From assembly GCF_040581485.1 (NCBI RefSeq), contig NC_090135.1, positions 4,395,001-4,459,000 of the forward strand: a stretch of DNA of 64,000 nt, given 5' to 3'. Both the position numbers and the translations under genes were made by a program. Origin of the DNA: Linepithema humile. Taxonomy: Eukaryota; Arthropoda; Insecta; Hymenoptera; Formicidae. Below are positions 10,166 to 21,978 of the stretch, piece after piece. The notes below the pieces were generated by a model, which made no database searches, was not told the DNA's origin, and worked only from the letters and a program-made list of their open reading frames with translations. Positions within the stretch are counted from its first letter, which is position 1. Each line of letters begins with the position of its first letter.

Positions 10166-12165
10166 CGTTCCCTTAAATTTAAACGCAAATAACTACGACT
10201 GAGATTGAAAAATACCGGACATATAAGTAGTTAATAAATAGTTAATTTTTACTGCTTCATCTTATGCAGTCACAATAATATGAAAGTTTTATGTCTGAAA
10301 ATAAAAAAAGATTATTTAATTGTCGGGATTGTTAAGATTATTTCGCTTTTCTGGATAAGTTTAATTTTAATTTTTTTCTGTAAAAGAAATAATAATTTGT
10401 TACACGGCAGTGATATTATACGAAATTATAAAATCTGTTACAAAGAGATCGGATGTACAATAGGTATAGTAATCTTTAAACAGTAAAAAGTTGACGAATT
10501 ATCACAGATTATTCTCTACCCATTCGTTTGTGATTGGTCAGTTTTTGTCGACTTAAAGCTTATGACATCAATTGTAGATTTGGCCGGACTGCGTGCAAGA
10601 GTAAATGAAAGATAGAAAGAGTTTAACATTAGTTCGTTTTTATTTTTTAAATAAATCCTTTCACATATGATGTATGGTTTTTTAGTATTTATGTTTTGTA
10701 CTATTTCTTTTATAATCTACAGTTTACGTTACGTATATTGTAGATTTTCAGTACTGACAGTGAATTTCGGAACACAGCCTATTTATATGTCCGGTATTTT
10801 TTAATCTCAGTCGTAGTTATTTGCATTTAAATTAAAGGAAACGTACTCATGTGTATCCGTGCCTTTTCGTGCATGTCCTATGTGTTTGTACATGTACGTG
10901 CATGCATGAGCGAGCACGCGTACGCTCGTGACTGTGTCTGAGAGAAGTCTATTTTAATCCTAATAACCTCCTCTATCAAAATTAAGTTGAATAAAAATTC
11001 ATTAAACTGTACGCTTTAGTCAAATTTTTTGATAATATTCATTATGTGTGTAAGTCAAACACAATCGTTGTTAAAATGATACTACTAAAGCGTTATATAG
11101 TGATAGACGTAGATACTCAGCAAACGTTTTAGCAAGAAATGATAAGGATCATATTTTCCATTTTTGGCTCTTACGTTATTATAATAAGTTGCATATACTC
11201 AGCAAACACTAACAAACAATAGCACAACAATATTATAATTTCTCACTCAACGTTACTAAAATATAATATATTTTGTACATAACTATTATATTATTGTGTG
11301 GAAAGTTATAACATTGATGTTATGTTATTGTTTGTTAGTGTTTGCTGCATACACTCATTACATAATACATAATTCAACTGGAAAGTTCTAAAAACATTAA
11401 AACAAATTCATCTTATTTTACTTTCACAGATAATAAAACAACCTTAAAAGAAATAGTGCAAAACATAAATGATGAAAAACCACACATCATATGTGAAAGG
11501 ATTTATTTGGAAAATAAAAACAAACTAATTAAATCTCTGGAAAACGATGTTCAAACAAACGTTCAAATACATTTAGGTAAGATCTTTTAATATTGTTAAG
11601 TTTTTTATGACTGTTATTTTACTATAAGCATTTGATAATATGTAGTCTTGTTTTTTACTTTTATATTAGATATTAATACAAAGGTAGGATCTGTCGATGA
11701 AAATACATACACAGAGACGGCTGCACAAAACGAAGGCTGTGAATCGTTTGAAAACGAAGACACTCGAATGCGATTAGGTGAGTTTCTTTAAAATTGGCAA
11801 ATTTCATGATTGTTATTTTATCATAAGTCTTTGATTATAGTGTAATCTATAAAATATCAGTTTGTATTGCTGCTGATTTATAATAATTATTGCGTAATTA
11901 CATAGTTTTTAATTTTATGTCGATATTAAGTAGCTTTATTAGAACGACAAACTTTGTCAATGAGAATGAAAACAACGGAGAGGCAAATACGCAAAGCAAT
12001 GACTATAATTTTTTGGAAAATTCTGAAGTTCTAATAACTTTAGGTAAGTTTTTTAACATTAAGTAATACTTCCGTCTCTTATCTCTTATTTTTTATATGA
12101 AACAGATTCATTATTGAAATTTGCGTATGGCACTTAATATTTAGTAGTTTGTGTAACTGTACAGT

Positions 12166-12215
12166 ATAGTATACAGTATAGTATACAGTATAGTTACAGT
12201 ATAGTTACAGTATAC
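12166..12215. repeat. ACAGTATAGT short tandem repeat
   Basis: Five to six imperfect copies of a ~10-base unit (ACAGTATAGT) in the intron after the 38-aa exon. The same array is at 31555-31605 in unit B. Confidence 0.75.
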
Positions 12216-13850
12216 AGAGTTTCTAATTTTAAATAATACAACTGAATATCTCAAAAAACTTTGGAAATATAAAAAGATGTTTTAAATAAGATTTGTATAA
12301 TTTCGAGAGAATCAAGGAATAATGATATGTAGGTAGTTTATCTTCGATTGATGTAGAAAAGTTCTGTGAAAAGGTAATTTTTTAAATAAAATCACATTTC
12401 TTTAAATATTGATTCCAATTCCCGAGAAGTCAGTTATGTGAATTAAAATTGAACATCTTATACATATATACATATATGGAGAATGTATTATTTCCTATAT
12501 CGTAATATTTATTTCAATCGTATTTGTAAGTTTTATTGCTATTTTCAGATATGTTTTATGATGTCACATCTACCAATTTTGATCATTGTGTGAAGAAATT
12601 AAATTTCAGCGATTGTATGTAAACTGTTCGATTGTAATTACCGTACGAGAAACATTTGAAAGATACGATACGTTTATTTGTAAAGAAAGAATGAAACGTT
12701 TGACAATCGTTACTGTTAAAATATTGCGTAGATTTTTCAGTGTATTTATTAATCATTTGATTAATCAATTAATCAATCAATTAATCAAGTTTATACGTTT
12801 GTAATAATCTTTGAGGATATCAAGCGTAAATTGTTTTTGCTTGTTTATTTTACATTTACAGTTTATAATTTAATCTGAAGCGCTTCAAAATTCAATACAA
12901 CCGTTCGTTATAATAATGATCTTATTGAAAATACATATAAATATAATTTACAAATTTACAAACGTTTCGATCTATATCTGATCATCTTTAATGAAATTTA
13001 ATGCTGTCGTTGTCTACTGGTGTCAAAAAACTCTTAGAACTCTTAAAAATGATTTCCTTTCCAAATATTCCTCGTATGCTTATTGATTCGTACAGTTTTT
13101 CGATTTAGTAATAAATTATATTTCTGTTTACAATATTTGACAGATGCAGCAGATGTATGCATACCTACCATTATTCAAAATACGACAACGTGCAATAAAG
13201 AAAATACGAGTATAACGTGCAATAAAGAAAATACGAGTATAACATGCAATGAAGAAAATACGAGTATAACGTGCAATAAAGAAAATACGAGTATAACGTG
13301 CAATAAAGAAAATACGAGTACAACGTGTAATAAAGAGAACATTAATCCAGTACCACTTTCAGTGCTATCTCCAATATCATCCCCAGTACCTGCATTGCAT
13401 GGTATGTATATTTATGTTTTTTTTTAAAATTATTTTTGTATATTAGATACTTTTGTATATTAGTTTTTATTAGATAAATTATATTGTCTAATTTGCACCC
13501 GAGAAAAAATGGTATAATATGGTCAGATATAAATATATATAATTGATTATAAAAAGATCTGATAACATATATAATTTTATATGATCATATATAATCATCA
13601 ATAATTTTAATATCGCCCATGCAATGTCCATCATAGTGACCGTTCTGAAACTAAGTTTACGAATAATTTATATAAAAGTCATTTAATACGTAATGTAATA
13701 AAATATCTTTAAAAGTTTTAAAATTCTGTCTGTCATATGATACACATGTTAAGTTAACAATGGAAAACTTATCGTATGCAGACGTCCTAACGAAAAATAT
13801 TACGTGGTTTTAATAAAAATAGATACAGGTATCTTAGAGCTTGTATTTTA

Positions 13851-14270
13851 ATGCGCAAATTCACACGAGAATGCGATGCAATTGAATCATCAAGTTTACG
13901 CGGTACGATTTTACGGAAACACGTGGCAACTTATTGCATACAATTAAATCTCTCTGATATCGATGTTTCTGATTTGGCTACATTCATGGGACATGCAGAA
14001 AAAATACATCGAGAACATTATAGACAACCCTTGGCAAGCAGAGATATTCTTAAAATATCACAATATTTAGAGGCGGTCCAAGGTAATGCACAAGATTTGA
14101 ATGAATCTTCATCAGACAGCGAACACGAAGAAGATGAAGAAAATGAAAAAGTAGAAGATGACAATAATAATAATAACGACAACAATAATACATCGACGAT
14201 GTATATGGACAAAGAGAATTTATCTTTAAGTAATTATATTAGAGCTAATTTTCCATTTTTGCCTAACTGA
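13851..14270 (+). pseudogene. C-terminal recombinase fragment with acidic tail (unit A)
   Basis: This open stretch reads MRKFTRECDAIESSS, LRKHVATY, FMGHAEK, HREHYR and then an Asp/Glu/Asn-rich tail ending FPFLPN. It is the last third of the recombinase exon, preserved after the core was deleted. It contains the second catalytic Arg, the GH motif and the nucleophile Tyr but not the first catalytic Arg, so it cannot be a working recombinase. A CAAG|GTAATG donor at 14082 is retained as in unit B. Confidence 0.75.
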
Positions 14271-15205
14271 AAATATACTAGAGAAGAACTAAAGATGTTA
14301 CATAATATTTTTCACATTATCGAAAAATGACAATATTTAATTTTCTAGTTACGCACGGTTTGATCTCGAAAAAGAAACATTCCATGTAATAACTGTGTGC
14401 TAATGATTTCTTGCTTACTAAATACATTGTTTGCTGGAAGATTTCAAAACTATAAGAATATTATAAAAATATTATTCGTAACAAGTTCAATTTTTCACCT
14501 TGCGCATGTTTATTTAAAACTCATTTTTAATTGCGACAAAATATTTATTTCAGACGTACCCTCACATAATACATCTATTGATGGCATAATAATTGAGAAT
14601 GAGATACAGAAAAATAATAAACGGAAAAGATCCAGTAAGTATTTTACTTCGATTAAAATTTATATTTTGGTTGTGCGCATTATTATTATTTATCAATTTG
14701 TTTAATTTATATCTATTTTTATGATTTATCATCTATCAATTTCAATATGTATATACATTACTTTAATATATATGGTCTTCCTTCTAGCATCTCCTTATGG
14801 CAAAACCAAGAGGACGCGCTGGACAGAAAAAGAAAAAGAAACAGTCCTTCAAGCATTTGCTATACATATGGGCAATTTAACGCTACCGTCTTTACAAGAA
14901 ATTCAAGAAATAAAGAAAAAGTACAAATGTTTATCTCACCGAACATCGCCGCAAATAAAAACATGGATACACAATAAGCAAAAAACACTACGGCAATCTA
15001 CATATGAGTGATGTCATTATGGTAATTGCAACTGCTTTAATTGTTGTTTACTACAAGATATTAATTTTTATGAAAAATGTTTAGTTTTTTTATTATGTAA
15101 TTAATTCAAACATGCCTTCAAATTGATAATTTTCATGTATTCTTTCAGGATGTCATGGATGTCACAACAAAACGATGACTGAAAATTAATTAGTAGTACT
15201 GCAAA

Positions 15206-15642
15206 CAGGCGCCGCGGAACTGGGGGGGGGGGGGCAGAGGGGGTGACCGCACACCCAGAGATAATTCAGGGGGGGAGGGGCGTAGCCCCCCTGAAATTTT
15301 TCTGTTTTCTTCAAGTATTTTATGACCAAAAATATTGAGTATCAAATATTTACATCAAAGATGAACAAATGGGTTATTTTTTTCTTTTTTTCTTCTTTTT
15401 TCTTGCTTTTTTTTTTTACTATTTACTCATTCAATTGAAATACACTATATAACGAAGAAAATTAAGCGCATTAAATTAATTAGAACAAAATATTTTTTGT
15501 ACATTTATACTACCCACTAAGTGGCCTATTATTTGGTGTTTGAATGGAGTTACATATATATACATATATTTATTATGAATATATTATGTATCCCCTTTAT
15601 AAATTTTGCCCCCTCAGATAAAAAATACTTCCGCGGTGCCTG
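15206..15642. mobile_element. hAT-like MITE in unit A, 8-bp target duplication
   Basis: Ends CAGGCGCCGCGGAA / TTCCGCGGTGCCTG are inverted repeats. Flanks ACTGCAAA (15198-15205) and ACTGCAAG (15643-15650) match at 7 of 8 bases, as expected for a hAT target duplication. The interior has G-runs and poly-T but no ORF. The same insertion is in unit B (37744-38179), so it predates the tandem duplication. Confidence 0.8.
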
Positions 15643-15908
15643 ACTGCAAGCAAAAAAATCATCTTTTAATTTTACATTGTATTTTTATTCAGTCAATGCA
15701 TTTTGAAACATTATTTTCATTTTAGAATACTACTATATTAATGTAATACAATATTATATGTAATTAATAATTATACTGCACCTTTTGGCAAATAAAACTT
15801 TGGTATTGCTAAAATAACCAAATTCCTTCCAGTTAGCATAAAAGTACGCTTACTCAATCACATCATTCACTTCGTCGGAAAATTATAAGATTGGAATAGA
15901 GTGAGAAA

Positions 15909-15940
15909 AGGGGGGGGGGGGAAGGGGGAGGGAGGGAGAG
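15909..15940. repeat. G-rich low-complexity tract
   Basis: A run of about a dozen G followed by purine-rich sequence. The matching tract in unit B (about 38443-38475) is shorter and interrupted, so this is a length-variable site between the two units. Confidence 0.7.
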
Positions 15941-16235
15941 ACTCTCTTACATATAGTATTGACTTTTTAGTATCAAACATATCGATATATTATGTGTATT
16001 TAATAAGATACATTATATTATAATTTGGAGCAAGCATTTTTTATACTTTTTATAATGATTATAATACAAGAAGTATACAAACGCAACGTAAGTCTGACAA
16101 TTTTCCAATTATTATTCAATTTCTTTTACCTTTAGTGAGATCTTAGATTTAAAATCTGTATTAAATATATATAATGTTATATTTTATCATAAGTATAAGA
16201 TTATAATGCAGTATTGCTTTTTATTTTTATATTAG

Positions 16236-16345
16236 GTATTAATACAAGGTAGGATCTGTCGATGAAAATACACATAAAGAGACAGCAGCACAAAACAAAG
16301 CTATATATATATCTTTTGGAAACGAAGACACTTGAATACAATTAG
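16236..16345 (+). pseudogene. Degenerate downstream copy of the 36-aa exon (unit A)
   Basis: TATTAGGTATTAATACAAGG ... GGATCTGTCGATGAAAATAC ... AAACGAAGACACT ... ATTAGGCGAGTTTC reproduces the repeated exon and its splice sites, but with a 1-base loss, an AT-rich insertion and the donor changed from GGTGAG to GGCGAG. It lies 1.2 kb beyond the gene's last exon. The same relic is at 38767-38883 in unit B. Confidence 0.7.
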
Positions 16346-16439
16346 GCGAGTTTCTTTAAAATTGAAAATTATGGTTACTATTTTATCGTAAGTATTTAAT
16401 AATAATATGTTCTTGCTCTTTACTTTTATAAATAAAAGA

Positions 16440-17125
16440 GATTAATTAATGATTGAAACACAATTAGGCATATATGTTGCGTATACTCTATATATACTGT
16501 TGTATTAAAAACAATTATTGTTTAATACTGTTGTATTAAAAACACTAAATAAAACACTTGCTTTTAATTATAATGTATCTTATTATATACACAAAAGAAA
16601 TTGTTTCATGTTACTAAAATAACCATGTTCCTTTAAGCATAAAAGGATGCTTATACAATCACACTTCTTCGAAAGAACAAGACTTGCAAGACTTACAGAT
16701 CCGCTTACAAAGCACAAGAATATCACTTGAACCTCCTTACATTAAAAATAATCAAAATATAACATAAATATGCAGCGCAATATTAAGATCTCATTCGTAC
16801 CGCAATCTTATCAGAATAAATGTCATTATCAGCATTCAGTCTTGCTTTACGTGGAATAAATAGTCAGAAAACATTGTAGCGTATGTTTCTAACACTAGTA
16901 TATGTTGCATAGGAAAAAATTGCATTATTTCCAGCAAAACTACAGATTTCACCACTGAAAATAAAAGAGATTGATAAATGACTGAAATACGATGAAGCAT
17001 ATGTGTTACATATACTTTATATATGTATACTTGTATTATAAACAATTAAACAAAAAAAACACTTGCTTCTAATTATAATGTAACTTATTACATTCACTTA
17101 AGTACTTACCCTGTGTTGCTAAATT
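16440..17125 (-). repeat. Inverted copies of the AT-rich repeat family (unit A)
   Basis: Two reverse-complement copies of the family described at 7030-7900, recognisable by CTGAAAATAAAAGAGATT and ACACTTGCTTCTAATTATAATGTA. No gene is visible. Unit B has the same pair at about 38960-39660. Confidence 0.6.
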
Positions 17126-17278
17126 AATCATAGTTACGTACAAAACATATTATATTGCAGTAACGTTGAGTGGGAATGTATAATATTGATGTTACGTTAT
17201 TGTTTGTTAGTGTTTGCTGAGTACGTGCAAGTTATTATATTACAATAACGTAAGAGCCAAAAATGGAAAATATAATAC

Positions 17279-17414
17279 CACTTCTTGCTAAAATGTTTGC
17301 TGGGTATCTACGTCTATCACTATATAACGCTTTGGTAGTATCTTTTTTAACAATGGTTGTGTTTAACTCACACACATAATGAATATTATCAACAAATTTG
17401 ACTAAAGCGTACAT
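17279..17414 (-). pseudogene. Inverted exon-1 copy with open frame
   Basis: The minus strand from the ATG at 17414 reads MYALVKFVDNIHYVCE ... ALYSDRRRYPANILAR and ends exactly at 17279, with AGTG|GTATTA where exon 1 of the gene has AATG|GTAAGG. It is 136 nt, the same length and phase as the functional exon. No matching downstream exons follow on this strand; the sequence breaks into the preceding repeat at about 17128. Confidence 0.7.
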
Positions 17415-17489
17415 TTTTATCAACTTTTATTTGAATTAAATTTGATAGAAAAGATTATCAGGTTTAATACAGATTTTTTGTATATATAA

Positions 17490-17620
17490 GTAGTTTTCCA
17501 CCAAGAGACACAAGCGACACAAAAGTATTATTCTCTCTGTTGCTCATTGAATATCGAACAAAGACAGAATGATACTTGTGTCGATTTGTCTCAACTTGTG
17601 TCCTTTGCTGGAAAACAACC
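17490..17620. mobile_element. Short TIR MITE (~130 bp)
   Basis: GTTTTCCACCAAGAGACACAAG on the left pairs with the inverse of CTTGTGTCCTTTGCTGGAAAAC on the right, and AAGTATTATTCT pairs with AGAATGATACTT inside. It interrupts a block that is continuous in sister copies near 10070 and 39910. The target duplication is unclear. Confidence 0.6.
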
Positions 17621-18573
17621 ATAGTCATTAGCGTACATGTACGAACACGTAGGAACATGCACGAACAGGCGCGGACACGCATGAGTACGTTTTTTTTAAT
17701 GTAATGCAAACAACTATGATTGAAATTGAAAAACACCGAACATATAAATGGTTAATAAATAGTTAATTTTTACTAGTTCATCTTACGCAATCACAATGAT
17801 ATAAAAAATTTATGTCTGTAAATAAAAGAGATTAATTATTTATCGGGACATTATTAAGATTATTTCATTTTTCTGTATAATTTACATTTAAACTTTTTTC
17901 TGTGAAGGAAATAATAATTTGTTACACGGCAGTAATATTATACAAAATTATGAAATCTGTTACGAAGAGATTGGATGTACAATAGGTATATTAATCCTTA
18001 AGCTGTAAGAAGTTGACGAATCATCACAGACTATTCTCTACTCATTCCTCTGTGATTGGTCAGTTTCTGTCGACTTAAAGCTTATGACATCAATTGTAGA
18101 CTTGGCCGGACTGCATGCAAGAGTAAATGGAAGATAGAGGGAATTTAAATTAGTTTGTTTTTATTTTCCAAATAAATCCTTTCACATATGATGTATGGTT
18201 TTTCATTATTTATGTTCGTGCACTACTTTTTTTAAGATTTTTTTCAAGATTGTTTTATTATCTGTGAAAGTAAAATTAGATGAAATTGTTTTAATGTTTC
18301 TAAAACTTTCCAGTTGAATTATGTATTATGTAATGAGTATATGCAGCGAACACTAACTAACAATAACATAACATCAATATTACAACTTTCCACACAATAA
18401 TATAATAGTTACGTACAAAACATATTATATTGCAGTAATGTTGAGTACGAAATTATAATATTGATGTTATGTTATTGTTTGTTAGTGTTTGCTGAGTATA
18501 AGCAAGTTATTACATTACAATAACGTAAGAGCCAAAAATGGAAAATATGATCCTTACCATTTCTTGCTAAAAC

Positions 18574-18840
18574 TAAGGCACTAGATATGTAGGTATTCTC
18601 ATCCGCCATTTTGGTTCCTACTAGATGGAGAATTATAGCGTATATAGTATAGTATAGCGTACATGTGTAACACGTCAATTATTAAAAATGATTCAGGACT
18701 TTTTTCGACTCATTTTTTGGCAAGGAATAACGCTATGTACTTAGTGGGCAGTCTTTAAGTGTCACCCTGTATACGCTATAATTTTCCATCTAATAGGAAC
18801 CAAAATGGCGGATGAGAATACCTACATATCTAGTGCCTTA
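18574..18840. mobile_element. TIR MITE, 267 bp, 7-bp target duplication
   Basis: Terminal repeats TAAGGCACTAGATATGTAGG / CCTACATATCTAGTGCCTTA pair for about 80 bp. CTAAAAC is duplicated at 18567-18573 and 18841-18847. The sister sequences at 9860, 17290 and 39695 show one uninterrupted TTGCTAAAACG, giving the empty site. A 7-8 bp duplication suggests hAT or a related superfamily; the superfamily is not certain. Confidence 0.8.
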
Positions 18841-19498
18841 CTAAAACGTTCGCTGGGTATCTACGTCTATCACTATATAACGCTTTGGTAATATCTTTTT
18901 TAACAATGATTGTGTTTGACTCACACACATAACAAATTTTTTGATAATATTCAATAAAGTATTATTAAAAAATTTGACTAAAGCGTACATTTTTATCAAT
19001 TTTTATTCAGATTAATTTTAATAGAGAAGGTTATCAAGATTAATATAGATTTCTCTCATATACAGTCATGAGCGTACGCATGCTCGCTCATGCATGCACG
19101 TCCATGTACGAACACATACGAACATGCACGAACAGACGCGGATATGCATGAGTACGTTTCCTTAAATTTAAACGCAAATAACCACGACTGAGATTGAAAA
19201 ATACCGGACATATAAATAGTTAATAAATAGTTAATTTTTACAGGTTCATTTTATGCAATCACAATAATATGAAAGTTTTATGTCTGTAAACAAAAGAGAT
19301 TAATTAATTATCGGAACATTCCCGTCGAAATTTAGCACCTATATTGAACCTTAATCTTTTATTTTGAGGTAGGCATAAGAGAGTCAAAGTAGATGTTATG
19401 CATTGTATCGTATGTATATAATAGCACCTACTTTGGCGCTACAATATGTCCGAAATTTCCTTTTTTCCTGCTAAAGCTTCAAAGTAGGGTTTAGTTAA

Positions 19499-20135
19499 TG
19501 GCCGGTTTATGCTTCGGTCTTAATCTTAATCTTAAGAGTTGATAACGTAGAATGCCATAAGGGCGTTTATACTTCCCTAGTCTTAATCTTAGTCTTAATC
19601 TTAATCTTGGAAAGATCCCATCTTTTAACTTTAGTCCCTAATGTCCTAAGGCCGGGCCAATGAGGTAAGTCTGACGTCCGACGCAGCACGAAACCGCGCG
19701 AAATAATGGTTTTCGATCCGTGTATATTTAAAAAATTGTTCCTGATCGTATTCAATATTCAGCATATCTTTCATTAAAGAAAAGAAATGACCAGTTTCGT
19801 GTCTTTTTCGATTCAGTGGCCGAACAGCGTATCTCCGTGGTTTTCTTTTATTTTTTTTTTAATTTCTTAATAATACACATGCTGCATAGGCACTTGATAA
19901 CAAAAGTGCCATTCCAAACATTAAAGTTTTTTGCCGCTTCATCATGACGATTCATTTTAACATTCACTATAATTTGCAGCACCGGGATCTATTACAATTT
20001 GTGGTTAGGTTAGGTTAGGTTTTGTTACATTTGCACATGCACAGTCTGAATTTCCAGGGAAGCATAAACGAGTCCTTAAGATTAAGTTAAGACTAAGACT
20101 AAGATTAAGATTAAGACCGAAGCATAAACCAGCCA
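19499..20135. mobile_element. Nested MITE with CTTAATCTTAATCTTA-type ends
   Basis: GGTTTATGCTTCGGTCTTAA at the left end recurs inverted at 20100-20130, and a second internal set of TCTTAATC repeats lies at 19580-19610 and 20080-20110. It lies wholly inside the 1.98-kb TIR element. No ORF. Confidence 0.7.
20003..20021 (+). repeat. Short TTAGG-type run
   Basis: GGTTAGGTTAGGTTAGGTT: three to four units of the canonical insect telomere repeat, inside a MITE. It is too short and too embedded to be a telomere; such runs are common in hymenopteran repeats. Confidence 0.8.
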
Positions 20136-20189
20136 TATAACCCTCCGTTGACCCGCTTTAGACCCTGAAAATATATAGATTCCTTTTTG

Positions 20190-20560
20190 CCAGCACTACT
20201 TTTATGATATTATCAAGAAATTCTAATGATTGCAAATGTTCACAATAAAGAAAAATACTAACTATAATTTTGATTAACGATAATTTTTAATAGCATACAA
20301 TTTAAAAATATTATCAATCAATACCATTTAGTTGAATTTTATTATCTTTTGAAAATTTGTAATTATTAGAAATTTCTTGATAATATCAAAATATAATATC
20401 AAAATTCAACTATTGAGTATTAATTTCTGATATTTTTAAAAATTCTATGCTATTAAAAATTATCATCAATTAAAATTATATAGTTAGTAATTTTCTTTAT
20501 TATTGTGAAGATTTTTGCAATCATTAGAATTTCTTGATAATATCATAAAACTAGTGCTGA
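20190..20560. repeat. Imperfect inverted repeat
   Basis: CTTTTATGATATTATCAAG, GAAATTCTAATGATTGCAAA and the following 130 bases recur inverted up to about 20560. AT-rich and non-coding, within the 1.98-kb element. Confidence 0.65.
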
Positions 20561-21978
20561 AAATCCATATACCTTTGTGATTATATTAAAAATATTAAAT
20601 TAAGATATTAAATATAAAACAAGATATTAAAAACATTACATAATATTTATTGAATTAAATATTATTTATTAAGTATATGTAATACATATAGTTAAGAGTA
20701 TATTATTAAGTATAGTTAACATGCGTTAAAACAAGTTCAGACAGAAATACTTATACAGAAAAAGGTCCAAATTAAGACTGAAACGTTTGATAATATTGTA
20801 TCACTTAATAAAGCAATAATCAAAATACAACCACATTATGCATATTGCTCGTATAGTTTTTCATTCTTATTTGAATTTTAACGAGTACATCTAAAATAGT
20901 TAACATTTAATAAAAAAATAAATTTAAAAAAATTTTTTTGCGCTGAATCTTTTTCAGATATCATATCACTATTTTGAAGAAGGAAACGGAAAGGTATCAA
21001 TATTAATGAAAGTTGGAAATGCAACGAATTAAATATTTTCCTTTATGATTAAACATTATAATAACTTTTATAGATCGAATTTATCTAGTATATATATATA
21101 CTAGATAAAAGTTCGAGACTTAATGGAGGAGTTCTCGCAGTAATACAATCTATTTTGTGAGGCTCTATAGGTTTAAAGTAGTATTTCAACGTCAAATTAT
21201 AGGAGATCAAGTTTTAAAAGAGGAGTTCTAGGTTCTAATTCCGTAAAAATAGGTTCATATAGGCTGTATGAGCATTAAAAGAGACGCTAAATTTCGACTC
21301 GGGTTGTTAAGATCATTTCGCTTTTCTGAATAATTTTAATTTTAATTTTTTTCTGTAAAAAAAATAATAATTTGTTACACGGCAGTGATATTATACGAAA
21401 TTATAAAATCTGTTACAAAGAGATCGAATGTACAATAGGTATAGTAATCCTTAAACCGTAAAAAGTTGACGAATTATCACAGATTATTCTCTACTCATTC
21501 GTTTGTGATTGGTCAGTTTTTGTCGACTTAAAGCTCACATCAATTGTAGACTTGGCTGGACTGCGTGCAAGAGTAAATAAAAGATAGAAAGAGTTTAACA
21601 TTAGTTCGTTTTTATTTTTCAAATAAATCCTTTCACATATGAGGTATGGTTTTTCATTTTTTATGTTTTGCACTATTTCTTTTATAATCTACAGTTTACG
21701 TTACATATATTGTAGATTTTCAGTACTGGCAGTGAATTTCGGAACACAGCCTATTTATATGACCGGTATTTTTCAATCTCAGTCGTAGTTATTTGCATTT
21801 AAATTAAAGGAAACATACTCATGTGTATCCGCGCCTTTTCATGTATGTCCTATGTGTTTGCACATGTACGTGCATGCATTAGTGAGCACGCGTACGCTCG
21901 TGACTGTGTCTGAGAGAAGTCTATTTTAATCCTGATAACCTCCTCTATCAAAATTAAGTTGAATAAAAATTCATTAAA

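Larger units (their letters stand above)
11007..15011 (+). pseudogene. Unit-A copy of the recombinase gene, multiply broken
   Basis: Exons homologous to the unit-B gene are found at 11007-11141, 11430-11576, 11670-11777, about 11931-12043, 12549-12614, 13144-13401, a fused remnant at about 13752-14082, 14554-14634 and 14788-15011. Lesions seen directly: the start ATG is CTG (11007); one base is lost from the AAAAAA run in exon 1; the exon-1 donor GT is AT; the 38-aa exon's acceptor TAG is AAG, shifting frame; and two deletions remove the zinc-finger and recombinase core. The deletion joints are near 13750 and 13797, so only the C-terminal catalytic part (LRKHVATY ... HREHYR) remains. This copy has one 36-aa exon, not six. 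The retained exons are almost identical to unit B. Confidence 0.85.
9045..17745 (+). repeat. Tandem unit A (~8.7 kb) carrying the dead gene copy
   Basis: From GTTAATAAATAGTTAATTTTTACT at about 9050, the sequence runs in parallel with unit B beginning at about 17750 and ends at about 17745. Allowing for insertions in B, the same order of blocks, exons and MITEs is found in both. Divergence in aligned stretches is low by eye, so the duplication looks recent. Short repeat blocks (about 330 bp, with GGACATTGTTAAGATTATTTC and ending near GGCCGGACTGC) recur at 9110, 10310, 17830, 21304 and 40150. Confidence 0.75.
19321..21303. mobile_element. 1.98-kb non-autonomous TIR element
   Basis: Ends CCCGTCGAAATTTAGC and (reverse) CCCGAGTCGAAATTTAGC are inverted repeats. 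The host sequence ACATTGTTAAG, intact at about 9148 and 17845, is split as ACATT/TTGTTAAG, giving a TT duplication. The interior has no long ORF. It holds a nested MITE (19499-20135), an imperfect inverted repeat (about 20190-20560) and a short TA hairpin (21090-21112). The superfamily is not identifiable by eye. Confidence 0.75.

Noticed and set aside
12586..12804. Small ORFs at 12583-12804 and the same at 31977-32198
   Set aside because: Identical in both units only because the units are duplicated; they overlap the short exon 10 and its intron in other frames.
20003..20021. TTAGG run as evidence of telomere proximity
   Set aside because: Only three to four units, inside a MITE nested in another element.
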